Source: Aureobasidium sp. EXF-3400
Taxonomy: Eukaryota > Ascomycota > Dothideomycetes > Dothideales > Saccotheciaceae
DNA length: 64,000 nt
Direction of reading: 5' to 3'
NCBI GenBank assembly: GCA_024195585.1
Contig: SWBL01000136.1
Coordinates: 1-64,000 of the forward strand
The position numbers and the translations under genes were made by a program. The notes below the pieces were generated by a model. That model saw nothing but the letters and a program-made list of their open reading frames with translations. It did no database searches and was not told the origin of the DNA. Of the stretch, positions 10,186 through 22,161 are shown one piece after another (position 1 is the stretch's first letter; each line of letters opens with the position of its first letter).

Positions 10186-13100
10186 ATGGGCTCATATTTT
10201 GGTCGAAACCAGTCGCCCAAGCCGTCCAACGAGCCTGTGCATTCCTCCTATCCCTATCTGCACGCCCACTCGTCGTCACCCGTCTCGCAAACAGCCCCCG
10301 TCCTTCCGCCCATTCCAAGCTTCTCTGATGTCGCCCATGATGCGCGACCTACGGGACTGGGCCTCGATGCCGCCCTCACCTTCGACCCGAGTCCGCAACA
10401 GTCCACACCTTCGTCGTCTTCGAACCGCTCGACGCCATCACCACTCCGCGATGCCGCTCCCACCATCAATCCTGCTGTGCGCCCGCAAAGCTTGCAGAAA
10501 GGCAGAGCTGTAACGAGTCCCGTAGGTGCCTTGCCTAGCTTACAACAATCAAACTTATCACCCGCCTCTCCCCTGGCTGCCCTCTCGGTTCCTTACACCT
10601 CGACCACCGCCCAGGCCAAACCTCGCGCAGGAAACCGCCCGCTTCCTGCCGAGTCAACCATCAATGGCGTTCCCCAGCACGCGAAGACGTCCAAGCAGAG
10701 ACCGGAACTGCATTCGAACAAGTCGTCCAAGGGCAAGTTTAACCTGCTTAATCCAGTCAATCTGCTCATGCGCAGACGTTCTGCACAAGCTGTCGAAACC
10801 CTCGAGAAGACTACATCCAAGAACTTGGTCATACCGCCTATGGATCTTCCAGATGATTACGATCCGCGAATCAGGGGCAATGTTGTACACGATTTCAGCG
10901 CTCCTAGAACTCGACGCACCCCATCATATGATCCGAGTCTAGGAGAAGCTTCAACAAAACCTTCAACTGCAAACGAGTCGATCAAATCGCAACAAGAGTC
11001 GGTTGATCGTGATTCCAAGAGGCAATCGGTCCAGCACACCCCCATATTCGTTGAGCACATTGACAGCGAACCTGATGCGGACCGCGTTCATGCTGAAACG
11101 TTGGCGAACAATGATTTTGTCGCTCGTAATTCATGGCAGCAGAGTGGAGAGTCGCTCCACATCCCTCCATTTGGCCGTCGGAGTCAGCTTCTCGAAGAGC
11201 ACTCCCATTCTGAGCCTGCTTCTGACTCTCCACATTCTGCAATGAGCGCCATGAGTGGCCCTGGCTGGCAGTATCACGAACCCGAGCGTGTTTACTCTCC
11301 CTTATCACCTGAGCCTGCTCCCGAGTCACTCCCCGAGCAAGGCGACCTCAAATCTGAAAGGAACGACCCAGACTCACTATCAGCTCAGCAGTTACCTCAA
11401 CCATCGCCGGATTTGTTGCCGAATCCTTCCTCTACATTGCCTAGGCATATGACCAGTACAGCTTCGCGTTTCAGTTTCCAGATAGCAAATGACTCAATCG
11501 CAGAAGAGAAGCTACTAGAAGAGAGACATAAGCTTCGACAGTCAAATACTGCCCAAGACCCTCCTACATTTGAGCACGACGAATACGAAGACGAAGAAGA
11601 GGATGCCTTTGATGAGGATGCAATGTATGACCATGACGAAATGGAGGACGCCCCTGCGAAGGGCTTTTACGAACATCTCAATTCTGGTCTGCCTGAACGC
11701 CTCTCTACCATGACTCTGGACTCCGGCCAAGGCCACCTGTCTGTGGCTTCCTCAAGCACCTTGTACTCCACTACCGCCCCTTCAACTATACAACCAGCGT
11801 TGCATAACCCATTACGCTCGAATCCGCCACCTGGCTCGTTGCAACAACAGCCCGCAGGTCCCTTGCTTGAGTCATCGTCAACTGCGTTCCAGCAGCAACC
11901 GGCTAGACCATCTTCCGCCAACTCTTTCTACTTTGACGACGGCATGATTGAACAACTCGATGATGTGCACGAAGAGGAAGAAGATGAGAACGATGACGAT
12001 ACCTTTGATGAAACCAAATTCGACGATCCTTCATATCTCAAGAGACCTAACCAACCACCTCATCTCCACGAAGCCCCTGCTCCCACCTTGGGCTATGTCT
12101 CTTCAGACGCGCCTGTTCATAATGTTAATGGTTATCCATTCCTCATCCAAAATCCTGGAACTGGCCATTTCTCTGCCGAATCACCATTCTCCGAAAGCTC
12201 TTCTCAACCTAGTGCTAGTGAGCAACAACGAGAAGCTCAGGATGAAGCAGCGCGACATGATTCTCAACAAGGTCCACCTGATTGTCATAGCCTCTCTGCG
12301 TACCATAGTGCTTTGGCAGAAGCCGCACATCGGGCTGCTGCCGATGGTAAATTCACAAGACAGAACAGTATAACGGCTTCTGATTCTGCCTACTCAGAGG
12401 ACTACGAACAAGACGACAACAACGACTCGCAGCAATCACAATATCCGCAGGCACAAATGCATATGCCCATGCCCATGCCTGCGCCTATGCAAATGCAAAT
12501 CCCGCCTTATACGCAGATGCAAATGCCACAACAATCGCCATACCAAATGCAGTTGCAGATGCAAATGCAGATGCAGATGCAGCCTCAAATGCGTCAAAGT
12601 TACATGTCTGCCTCGAGTCACGCTTCTCGTGGCTCTTACTCGGCATTCGACTTCGGGTTCAGTGATGGTGCAACCATAGAGGATACTTTTTCTTCTCCAG
12701 AATTTCCTAACGACGACTTTGCTTTCGATGATTCGGACTTGATTTCCGCTGCAAACTCAGAAGCACTTGCAAATGACGATGAAGGGTTCTATAGCCAAGA
12801 ATTTGGTTTCTATGCCAGAGCACGTCCCGGAGGCGATCCTGATGCAATCGAGGCCATCAATGGTGGCTACTTTGGCGCACCCGGAATCGAGATTGTACGA
12901 CAGAAGAGTGTGAAAGAACCAAATCTGACTCCCATCACCGAGCGCAGTGAATTCAGCACGCGTAACTCGTATATCGGCCCATTCAGTCCTCTTGCCGCTG
13001 CACTGCCATCGCCTGGTTTCCCACCTGCTCATATGGCAGCAGCGCGCATGAGCCCTCTTGCTTGGCAACATCTCCAAGAAGACGAGATGACACTTGCAGA

Positions 13101-13704
13101 TCTCCGCAGACTCAAGCAAGGCGCATTTGGCAGCAGCAGCAACAGTGTCAACTCCTTGTCCTCGTCTTTTGGTGTACCGGCTCCTTACAGTCCCACCATG
13201 GCCGCACAGAATATGCCTGGTGGCTATTTCATGCCGCGCGCTAGCGGCAGTGTCCCGATGGCCTGGCAGCGTAGCAGTGACAGCAATTCCAACTACAACC
13301 CATCTAATCATTCCTCCAGCCCTGCCCCCACATCACCAATCCACACATCGATGCCCAACGGCATCACCAACAGTCAACCACACAACTCACCTCTACAACC
13401 TCCATTTGCATCCTTCGTGGCTGACAATGTCTCAACTCCTAAGAAAAGCTCAAATACTTTACATGAATTGCCAGGAACGCCTGTGACGGCGAAAAAGGCT
13501 GCAGCTAAGGACACAGCTACAACTCCAGAACGGCAATCATATCAAACACATTCACGATCTGGCAGTGGTGCAGACAACATTACCTACGTTCGCGAAGAAG
13601 ATTCCACAGGTGGCAAGCGATGGGTGCTCGAAAGGCGGCGTACGAGCGAGGCTGGTCTTCTGGAACTTATCGGCAGAGAAGTTGTCGAAGGTGGCCGTAT
13701 TTGA
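10186..13704 (+). CDS. Large low-complexity fungal protein, function unknown (1172 aa)
   Basis: A single uninterrupted exon from MGSYFGRNQSPKP to VEGGRI. The open frame reaches back to 9790, but that part reads like translated leader and contains the uORF in another frame, so I start at 10186. Most of the chain is Ser/Pro/Gln/Asp-rich and probably disordered. Two ordered-looking islands stand out: about residues 183-255 (KFNLLNPVNLLMRRRSAQ, DPRIRGNVVHDFSAPR) and the C-terminus (GGKRWVLERRRTSEAGLLEL), which I believe recur in Pezizomycotina orthologs. There is an acidic DEYEDEEEDAFDEDAMYD patch and a Met/Gln repeat near residues 757-803. I do not recognise a catalytic domain, signal peptide or membrane segment. 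Confidence 0.8.
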   Translation: MGSYFGRNQSPKPSNEPVHSSYPYLHAHSSSPVSQTAPVLPPIPSFSDVAHDARPTGLGLDAALTFDPSPQQSTPSSSSNRSTPSPLRDAAPTINPAVRPQSLQKGRAVTSPVGALPSLQQSNLSPASPLAALSVPYTSTTAQAKPRAGNRPLPAESTINGVPQHAKTSKQRPELHSNKSSKGKFNLLNPVNLLMRRRSAQAVETLEKTTSKNLVIPPMDLPDDYDPRIRGNVVHDFSAPRTRRTPSYDPSLGEASTKPSTANESIKSQQESVDRDSKRQSVQHTPIFVEHIDSEPDADRVHAETLANNDFVARNSWQQSGESLHIPPFGRRSQLLEEHSHSEPASDSPHSAMSAMSGPGWQYHEPERVYSPLSPEPAPESLPEQGDLKSERNDPDSLSAQQLPQPSPDLLPNPSSTLPRHMTSTASRFSFQIANDSIAEEKLLEERHKLRQSNTAQDPPTFEHDEYEDEEEDAFDEDAMYDHDEMEDAPAKGFYEHLNSGLPERLSTMTLDSGQGHLSVASSSTLYSTTAPSTIQPALHNPLRSNPPPGSLQQQPAGPLLESSSTAFQQQPARPSSANSFYFDDGMIEQLDDVHEEEEDENDDDTFDETKFDDPSYLKRPNQPPHLHEAPAPTLGYVSSDAPVHNVNGYPFLIQNPGTGHFSAESPFSESSSQPSASEQQREAQDEAARHDSQQGPPDCHSLSAYHSALAEAAHRAAADGKFTRQNSITASDSAYSEDYEQDDNNDSQQSQYPQAQMHMPMPMPAPMQMQIPPYTQMQMPQQSPYQMQLQMQMQMQMQPQMRQSYMSASSHASRGSYSAFDFGFSDGATIEDTFSSPEFPNDDFAFDDSDLISAANSEALANDDEGFYSQEFGFYARARPGGDPDAIEAINGGYFGAPGIEIVRQKSVKEPNLTPITERSEFSTRNSYIGPFSPLAAALPSPGFPPAHMAAARMSPLAWQHLQEDEMTLADLRRLKQGAFGSSSNSVNSLSSSFGVPAPYSPTMAAQNMPGGYFMPRASGSVPMAWQRSSDSNSNYNPSNHSSSPAPTSPIHTSMPNGITNSQPHNSPLQPPFASFVADNVSTPKKSSNTLHELPGTPVTAKKAAAKDTATTPERQSYQTHSRSGSGADNITYVREEDSTGGKRWVLERRRTSEAGLLELIGREVVEGGRI
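12455..12594 (+). repeat. Met/Gln/Pro coding repeat (ATGCAR-type units)
   Basis: Units of ATGCCC, ATGCAA and ATGCAG follow one another and encode MPMPMPAPMQMQ, then MQMPQQ and LQMQMQMQMQPQM. The unit is six bases, so length changes would stay in frame. Confidence 0.8.
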
Positions 13705-14710
13705 TTCTCAGTATCTTTAATGTCTTAATCTCGCTTTCTGCCATGTCATTGGCATTTGGTGGCTGATCTCTTTCCTGGGTGGTACCATCATTCTAGCGAT
13801 ACTTTGTAATATCCTTGTTTTTGTTTCAAATACCCCATCATCTGATTTCTCGTACAAGCAAAATATACTATTCCTCGTAAGCCTTAGACTGTCACAATCT
13901 CATGATTCAACACGTTCCTCCTGTCCGATGAATGACAGTAACATAACACATCGAGATGCGCAGTTGCATCCTGAAATTAGAAGTGGTTTTGATATGACAT
14001 GAACTGATGTCCCTCCATGGACAAAGTTCGCTTCCAGAAAGTATCTTGAACTTTCGAAGTTACATTGACATTGAAACAGTCTTGAGAGCACTCGAGGAAA
14101 GGGGTCCCCATGCTGTTTGCAGGCTTCTGGTCGCGGTTTCTAGAAGGCGACGAGATGTCACAAAGTGAGGTGCTCTATGTGCCAAGGCTTCACCGCAGCA
14201 CCCAACCCGTGTCACCTCGGTCGCTCTTCCCTCCTTGTGACACAGACTTCCTGAAAGTCTGTGGAAAAACAATTCAGATTATTTTAGTATCGCTCGAATG
14301 GTAACAGCGCTTTCCGAGATCCAGAAAAAGCTACTTGCGTTCTTCGTGGCTTCTCTAAACCTTTCTAAGCGCCCATGCTGGGCACTTTCTAGCCCTGATG
14401 CAGGTGTCACGTCCAGATGCGAATCTCGGATTAGAATAGCACCTGTAAGCGCCCAGCGGTTACTCTCATGCAGGTGACCAATCAAGGATTAACTTCAAAA
14501 CAATGGCTTGCCATACGTCGCGTAGGCATTGCAGACAAGCACCGAATTGGTCATTATTGGGCTTCCCAAGGCGATTGTGGCTTGTTTGGATCACGGACTT
14601 CTTATGAACCACTGGCTGTCGCATACTGTGACTCTATCTCCTTTCTTTGCAGCTTTCGCGACGTACTGAAAATTCATCCTCTACAGCATGCAGTAGGCAG
14701 ATGATAAAGA
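13705..14710. other. Intergenic region, about 1 kb
   Basis: This lies between two large plus-strand genes and presumably holds the 3' end of the first and the promoter of the second. Small open frames on both strands show no family resemblance. Confidence 0.5.
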
Positions 14711-17700
14711 ATGAACGAACGGTATGGTGTATATCCATCATCTGGACAGCTCCACCCAACTCTACAGCATCATGCTTCCAGTCGATCACAAGAGTCGCTT
14801 CGAGATAATGGTTCATCCCTGAGCACTCCTCTTAGTCCCATGTTTTGTCCTCCTGGGAGCGGACATTCGACTCACAGTACTCTAGCTACGGCGTCTAGAC
14901 CATATAATCCCCAGCAGTGGGGACAAAACAACGGATCGCATATGGCCTTCTCTCCTACTCGGCGATTTGCTAGAGAAACGACTGGCATGGAAGGTGAGTA
15001 GAGTATCTTGTTCTCACGAAACACAATCACGATCTTGGACGGCAAGTTTCCACATGCACGTTCTGATAACCAGATTCTAGTATCAATGCCTTCTCCACCA
15101 CCACCATATACACCTCCGCCTGACAGTACCACTCGTTTGGTGCGATCGGTGCCTCCCATAGGCGTCATTCATTCTCCCCTATCAATGGAACCATCGTCAG
15201 CCAATACAACAAGCCATCACTCAACTCCACTGAGCGGACCTTCAGCACATTTCCCGCCACCTCCAACCTCTTCTTCTCGTGACCGCTCAAGTTCGGGAAT
15301 AGGTAGAGATCCTCAACGTTCAAGATCCAGTATCTCCGGACTTGCTGCCCGCGTCAAACGATCTGATAGCTCTGACCAGATATCTACTCTGAACTCTTTA
15401 CATAGTCAGGTATCCGTGGTATCTGCAGGTCCCAGTTCAAGACCTCCAGCCTCTCGTCGTGCCGCTTCAACAGGGGCTGTTTTAACACAGGCTCCTCAGC
15501 AGACCATTAACAGCAGGCATTCACCAGAATCGGCACACTGGGAATCTGGAATGCCACTTCCTCCGCCTCCACCAGGTCCCCCTCCGGAGAACAGACCCCA
15601 GAGTCTCAATCGATATGCGAGACGAACTTCAGAATTACGAGCTGCCGCTACTGCTCCAAGCGCGCTTCCCCCTCCTCCGCCGGTCAGAAAAAGGCATGAG
15701 AACACTCTGGGGGAGATTCCTCCTACCCCTTCAGATTGGAATCCTGACTCGGACAATCTTCCTGGCTTTATGGAATTGTGTGTGGATACTGGACGACTCG
15801 GAGAAGGTCATAGTACAGACAGTGATAGTAGGAGCAACCGTTCAGCAAACAGAGAAGTTATTACGGACAGTATACGTGAAAGAAGGTCACGAAGTCGAGC
15901 CAAGAGGGACGGTCAAGAAGTTGTCCAGGAAGATCAACAGAATCACAATGTCTCAAGCAAGATCATGCCCAACCTTACGAGACCTACCAATCTCACTCTG
16001 GCTACCACTGATAGTTTGCTGCAAAGAAGACGCAACGCAGTCGTCGAGTCATCTTCATCTCAGTCTAGCCCAGCTCAGCCTTCGTCACCCGAGTACACCC
16101 GCCGCCCGGCACACGGCCGCAAAGACCTGACGGTATTGACGCCCCCCTATACTCCTTCTGTCGCTGCTCCGCACAAGGGAATTCTGCATCATGCTATCAC
16201 ACCCAGCGAGCAGAGTTCTAATCAATCCGCTCATGCGGGCGACATACAGCTTACAACCAACGAGTCTCGTAGCCCGTCCGCGAACAATACAAACCCTTCA
16301 GAGCCAAACGATTTTTCGAAATTTGCACAATCCAGTTTAGAAAGATATCATGTATTTGTCGGCCAGGAAGTTGCTGCCCAGGACGATCGGGAGCGATTGG
16401 AACTCTTTGCGAGTTTCATGGTTCAAGAGTCAAGACTGAGAAGAGGGCTCTACTCAGAAGCTTTCAACACAATGGCTGGAGACATCATGGAGTTGACGCG
16501 TGACATGTGGAGGCCATTGCCTGTCACAGCTGAGCATGATGCTGCTCAATCTAAGAGTCGCAACGTGAGTCCAGAAAGTGCAAACATCATGATTGATTTG
16601 GATGACAGCTTCAACACATCTATGACCTCTACTGCGGAACTCACGCCGGCTACTGATACAGAGTCACTGGCCGACGAGAGCCAGGATGGTGAAGACAAAA
16701 GACCTCCTAATCCGTGGGGCGACAAATTCAAGCCGTGCCTTTCGCCGATCCCTAGCATGGCTGTCAGCACTGTGCCGGACGAAGAAAGCTCTAGAGGAAG
16801 GTCGGCCAGCCGGTGGTGGGAAGAGAGCGTGGATGGCTCCTTTGGCAACGGGGGGAGAAAACTCGAGCGAACCAAGCAAGAGACAAAGTACATGAGTCTA
16901 CATCCTCAGGAGTTGTTTCTCGCTGCGCAGCCTTCTCCCAACCAGAGCACACCAACACCCGGTACCAGCAAGCAGACCTTCCATTATGGACCTGATGAGT
17001 ATCCACAAGAGAAGGTTGGGTGGCATGAAGAGGATGGTTTGTATACTCCTTCGAATCCGCCCTCGGCAACTTTACTCTCACCTCGCAACAAAGCACCTGT
17101 TGGTCGCCCAGCCGGCAGATCAGCTCTAGATGTCACAAGACTAGTCACACTTCCGCCACCATATCCGCGTCACTATCCTGCTGTCAATAACAGTCATCCT
17201 GCATTGAGCACGCTAAGAGCGCATCATCGTGCCGTAGCAGACCTCTCGAGCATTCGCAAACTCATCCAAGCTCACGAAGCCACTGAAATCAGCCGGCGTC
17301 AATCATGGCGAACGTCAGCCGGAGAACGACTTCGTCACTTCCGAGCACAAACACAAGCGTCCATCAATTCAGGGAAGATATCGTACGATGATGTCAATCG
17401 AATTGAGCTCACGTTCCATCAGTCTGAGGCTGCAAATGTACTACGCCAGGCCGAAACACAATGTCAAGACTTTCGGCAGCGAGTTCATGAGCCCGCGTAT
17501 CGAATGCTTGTTGAACATGCACGAAGTTGTGATGATTACATCGACCAACTTACAAGGGCGCTTGATGCAGAGGCTGAGTGTGACCAGAACTTGCTAGCCC
17601 AGACTGAGGGAGATGAGAGGCCTGAGCTTGTTGAGCAGCTCACACTTCTGAAGTGGTTGTTCGAGAGCAGAGAGCACATCCACAAGGAGCTATTCGACCT

Positions 17701-18400
17701 TGATACTGCTCTTCTCGCAAGAGAATCTGCTTCTGTTTTGACAAACTATCGACAGAACGCGAACGAGGTACAATTGCGCCAGGCCGAGTGCCACTTCGAG
17801 GTTGAGCGCCAGAGACGACAACTCCGATACGCACAAGAGACGAACGAAAGATACGCCTGCCTTCACAAGACCGTGGAGGGACACATCTCGAGAGGAGTCG
17901 AGATACAGCTGTCGGCGTTCTGGGACATCGCACCAGGTCTGGTCGAAGTCGTGCATAAAGTACCCGACAACCTGCACGGATTCGAGATTGTAGTGCCGCC
18001 CAGTGAGCTCGCAGAGAACACATCTTATCACGAGTTTCCTCTGCAATACATGTATACCATTCTGGTACATGCCAAAAAATCAGCATATCAGTTCATCGAG
18101 GCGCAGACAAACCTGCTATGTCTCTTGCACGAGGTTCACACTGCGACCGAAGCGGCCACTCTACGCTTGCAAGAGATTGAGCGCACTGCAGCAGGTGAGA
18201 TTGCGAGCCAAGTGCAGACAGAGATGGCGCGTTCCAAGAAGCAGAAGGAACAAGAGTTGACTGAAGACTTGCAAGGCAAAGTGCATGAGGTGGAGGGTCA
18301 ATGGAGAGAAGCTTTGGGAACATGGATTGAAGAGTGCATTGACAGGGTGAGAATGTGGCTGGAGCACACTGGCGGCTGGGAAGAGAGCCTGGAAGTTTGA
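14711..18400 (+). CDS. Large Pro-rich protein with C-terminal coiled coil, function unknown (1200 aa)
   Basis: Exons 14711-14993 and 15081-18400 join across an 87-nt intron (GTGAGT...TTCTAG). The first ~480 residues are Ser/Pro-rich with polyproline runs (SPPPPYTPPP, LPPPPPGPPP, LPPPPPVRKR) that could bind SH3, WW or profilin. An ordered region at about 500-570 (FSKFAQSSLERYHVFVGQEV, ELFASFMVQESRLRRGLYSE) is followed by another disordered stretch and then ~370 residues of heptad-like alpha helix (about 820-1190). This layout suggests a cortical or cytoskeletal scaffold, but that is inference only. No enzyme motif, signal peptide or membrane segment is visible. It lies downstream of and parallel to another giant disordered protein. 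Confidence 0.8.
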
Positions 18401-18911
18401 AAAAGTAGGTAATCAACAGGTCAGGCAAGCAATGCGAATAGGTATAGTGAATCGAGTAGGGGAGGGTTTAAACCGTCTTTCCACTTATACCAACATCGCC
18501 GGTGGCGCGGTGAATGGGAGAAGCAAATAAGTTGATGTTGATGTGATGGTTACGGATGCAATCGACCATTTTCTGTAGGTGACACGACACTTCGCTCGTT
18601 CCCATCACCATTCATTCTTCTTGGCGTTTGTTTCCAAAATTGGGGCAAATTGAATGCTGGAACGGATCGCGACTTCCGCAAGCGCGCGTCAAGCCTAGAA
18701 CCAAACAATAACAATCAAATCTCACATCAGCAGGTTTTACACCAGCAATTCTTTGAACAACCCAAAGGCAGAAACCTAAATTGATTGCTAACCGGATCAT
18801 TCTTCCTCATTTCCAATTTTGAGTATCCCTGCGATATTTCGATAGCGAAGGGTCCAAGTTTCGGGGATAACGGAGGTGGGAGACGTTCGACGACTGAAAA
18901 ATATTTGAACC
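18401..18911. promoter_or_regulatory. Intergenic region upstream of the E2 gene
   Basis: The 511-bp gap holds the 3' flank of the 1200-aa gene and the promoter and leader of the E2 gene. I see no further gene. Confidence 0.5.
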
Positions 18912-20656
18912 ATGGTAAACACACTCGTTCGTTATCGGAAGCACAGATGAGAATGCTTTTTGCTGACATATTCTCGTTTTGGGAAAAATAGAACGCGCGG
19001 AACGTTCGACGTCTTGCTGGTGATCACGCGGCTTTACACAACAATCCATTACCACCGAATTATCTGTTTGACCCATCATCAACATCAGATTCGGAGCTCA
19101 CAGCGCTAGATATACTGCTAGCGGGTCCACGCGCTACACCCTACGAGACTGGTGTCTTCAAACTTCATCTCACAATTCCTACCACTTATCCTCAGGAGCC
19201 ACCCAAAGCCTTTTTTCGCACAAAGATATTCCATCCCAATGTCGACGATGGGACTGGAGCTGTCTGTGTGGAAACGTTGAAACGGGACTGGGATCAGAAA
19301 TTGACGTTACGGGATGTTTTGGTCACGATATGCTGTTTGTTGGTCCAACCCAATGCGAGTAGTGCATTGAATGCCGAGGCGGGTATGTTCCTGGAACAGG
19401 GAGATTGGAGCCAGTTTGAAAGGAGGGCGAGGATGATGACGAGGTTACAGGCAGGAGTGCCGAAACACCTCAAGGAAGCTGTTCTGGAGGCGCAGAGGAG
19501 AGGTGAAGAGAGCGAGGATATGGAGCGGAAAGATTTGGCGTTGAATATGGGAGAGACGACGAGGACGAAAAGGAGGGGAACGCCTTTACCGAGAGAGATG
19601 ACGGAGACTCCAATTGAGGGTGGGAGAAAGGTCACCAGGGCTGGTACGCCGCCGCCTCCACCTACTCGAGCACCAGCAACATCACGTCCATTTGTGCGTC
19701 AGTCCGCAAGAGATGATGTGTTCGGTGCCGTCCGTCTGCCTATGCCACAGGCGACTCCTATCATGCAGGATGACTCTTCTGAACTTCTACCTACGGATCA
19801 GGACAATGACTTAAGGGTATCTCCAGTCATGGAGCCTATTCCCCGATTATCACCACGACGACAAGGACCTCAGGCGCCAATGCGTGACTTCTCCATGACA
19901 GACTCCGAAGCCGAATACCCACCTTCACCAAAGAAGAGTCCTCAGAAACAAGCCCGAGATACCAGCAACGCCAGCATAGAGTATCCGCCTTCACCACGAA
20001 AAAGTCCGCAGAAGAAAGACTTTGATACCCTCTTCAAACAGCCTTCCAGGCCTGAACCCAGCCGAGCAGAGAGCAGCCGTACAGGCGCAGCAAGACGTCT
20101 CCAATTCACAGCAGCACAATCCCAAACCACACCCAGCATTCTCGATTCCTCATCCCTGCTGGAATCCAATGTGACCTTTGAACTCGCAAACGACACCGAG
20201 CCAGACACTTCCGAAATTGAAGCCTCGTTCGAGCTCCCGAAACGCAGATCTGCAATCGCTGCAAACAGAAGACTTGCACAAGCTACACAAGCCGCACGCA
20301 CTTTACGACGGAAACCGAAAATGATGATTTCCGAGGCGTCAACACCGATGTCTATTCCCGTACCTCGATTAGCCAAATCTCGCAAGGCGTCACCAGTTAC
20401 TAGAAAGTCTACACCCCAGCGACCAATCTCACCGCCAAGTTCTTCATTTGTTGCTTTGCCGTCCGCAGAGAAGGAGGACCGAAGTGTGGTTCTTGCGCCA
20501 GTGGAAGCTTTGCAGGATAAGATCAGGAAGTCTGACACTCAGGTGCGAAATGACAAGCTGGAGGAAAAACTCTGGAGGCTTTGTGGTGGGGATGTAGGAA
20601 GGTGGAATAGAGGTGACTTTGGAGGCTATTTCGAGGTCAAAGGAGCGAGGTGGTGA
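18912..20656 (+). CDS. Ubiquitin-conjugating enzyme E2, UBE2S-like, with long tail
   Basis: The UBC domain begins NARNVRRLAGDHAALHNNPL at 18992, directly after an AG (aaaatag). A start codon is missing in that exon, but ATG at 18912-18914 followed by GTAAAC, with a TGCTGAC branch site, gives a 77-nt intron and an exon 1 that is only the initiator ATG. The resulting 555-aa protein has HPN at 82-84 and active-site Cys93 in GAVCVETLKRDW, all as in the UBE2S/E2-S group. After residue ~160 comes a long basic, Ser/Pro-rich tail with two repeated EYPPSPKKSPQK-type motifs (19913 and 19979), typical of proline-directed kinase targets. The E2 transfers ubiquitin from E1 to substrates or E3; APC/C partnership is known for UBE2S but only inferred here. 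Confidence 0.82.
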
Positions 20657-21388
20657 GCCATAGCTGCAAATCAGACATATGCAGTGGTGTATGCTAGCAG
20701 TACTGTTGTAGTGCTGGCATTGGGGCCAGCTTGCTCAGTACATCAACGATTGAACCTGAATCTGCAGTCCATCCTCCTGGCCTCATTGTAGTCTTGCTTT
20801 GAGCCATGGTCTGTCATCTTGGGTCTCTCCCTGATTAGTACCACGAAAGCTTTCTTTTTGGCAATGATGGCGCGGTCGATGGAGTCTTTCACAAAGATAT
20901 CTTTCCATATTGACTGGTGGGATTTTGGTAATCCAGGATGTGGATCGCCCTGCACGATTGAAACTGCAATATCGACATTAATCGTGCTGTAATCGACTAA
21001 ATCTTCGAGGGCCTCTTCATCATGAAAGACATACCGGAGCAAGCTCATACGTGCGTACCGTCAAGTTTAACCGAAGCTGGTTAATATGACTGCGTGGCTA
21101 AGCAAAACATGTGGGGTACACGAGATATGCTGAGTCGGGCTTGCATACCAGAGACGTGTGGAGAAGGGACGATGGAAGGATGAGGGATTCAATTGACCGG
21201 CGAACAGCCACCGCCCATGACTCGAAGTGGATACGGTGGGGCTCGTGGTATAAGGATGGTTTGAACGCCGCGATTGTGTCGATAACAATCTTTTTCCCAT
21301 CTTCTCGCAAGATACTCAATTCTCATTTCAAAACGAGAATTGCTCCACACTCGTATCAACAACAAATCAACACGAAATTTGGTCTAGG
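20657..21388. other. Intergenic region with weak minus-strand ORFs
   Basis: Apart from the 101-codon minus ORF listed separately, a second minus ORF (21319-21098, beginning MSILREDGKKIVIDTIAAFK) looks protein-like. I could not join the two with an in-frame intron. Confidence 0.4.
20743..21048 (-). CDS. Hypothetical protein, possibly the last exon of a longer gene
   Basis: A 101-aa frame starting MSLLRYVFHDEEALEDLVDY with regular amphipathic composition (NVDIAVSIVQGDPHPGLPKS, KKAFVVLIRERP) reads like real protein. No domain is recognised. In-frame TGA lies just before the ATG, so either 21048 is the true start or a spliced exon upstream is missed; the minus ORF at 21098-21319 is the obvious candidate but the frames do not fit any GT-AG pair I found. 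It is antisense to nothing and sits tail to tail with the E2 gene. Confidence 0.35.
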   Translation of the reverse strand: MSLLRYVFHDEEALEDLVDYSTINVDIAVSIVQGDPHPGLPKSHQSIWKDIFVKDSIDRAIIAKKKAFVVLIRERPKMTDHGSKQDYNEARRMDCRFRFNR

Positions 21389-22068
21389 ATGGATCCTTTC
21401 GCAGACTCCTCGACAAAGTTGCCCACTCTTGTACCAGGCTTTACTCGCAACTCACCCTGCACTCTGAAAATCCACTGCCACGATCGCACCTTCAAAAGCG
21501 TCGATGTCATCGACTCCTCCACCGGACAACAAATCTTCCACATCTCCAGTCCAGGCGCCACATCCTTTTCCTGGCGCCGCAGCATTTCGACCTCTTCTGG
21601 CGAGCATCTCTTCGACTTGCGGCATAAAGGCTACGCCATGCTAAATGACTGGAGTGTTGAAAGCCCTTCCTCTGGCAACCGAATTGCGAGTTTGAAACAT
21701 GTCAAAGGGTTTGAGGCTAGGAATAGAAGTATGCTTGATGCGGTAATTCATGGGGATAGTGTTGCGGATGATGTGGGTGAGACTATTGAGATTAGACCGA
21801 AAGACCGCGGGGCGATTACCACGTGTATCAAGTATAAGGGTGTGGAAATGGCGACGATATTGAATACAGAGGCGAATGATGTTTATAGACTTGAGAAGAA
21901 TGGATTGGATAGGACGGTGTGGGAGGCGCATATCAATGCGGGAGTTGATCTTAGTTTTGTAAGTTTTGGCTCTTGATGTCTTTGGAGAAATCGGTACTGA
22001 CTTGATTGTAACAGATATTGGTGGCCGTGTTGTGTCTTGCGGAGATGGAACATGTGTGGAGACAATGA
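21389..22068 (+). CDS. LURP-one-related / tubby C-terminal-like protein
   Basis: Exons 21389-21958 and 22015-22068 are separated by a 56-nt intron (GTAAGT...TAACAG); the product is 207 aa. The unspliced frame ends early at VSFGS, whereas splicing adds ILVAVLCLAEMEHVWRQ, the hydrophobic C-terminal helix that plugs the beta barrel in LURP-one/scramblase-type folds. The body has short strands with charged turns (FKSVDVIDSSTGQQIFHISS, HLFDLRHKGYAMLNDWSVES) as in fungal members. Function in fungi is not established. It converges on the MAPEG gene with only 93 bp between stop codons. Confidence 0.75.
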
Positions 22069-22161
22069 TTGATGAAAGGCAGAAGCAGTATAGAACAGAG
22101 ATACCCATCATATATACATAAACAACAAGCTCTTCATCCCATCTTCCCTGGAATGACCTCT

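Noticed and set aside
19268..20656. E2 protein starting at 19268
   Set aside because: That GTG lies inside the UBC domain just after the active-site Cys; the domain continues upstream to 18992.
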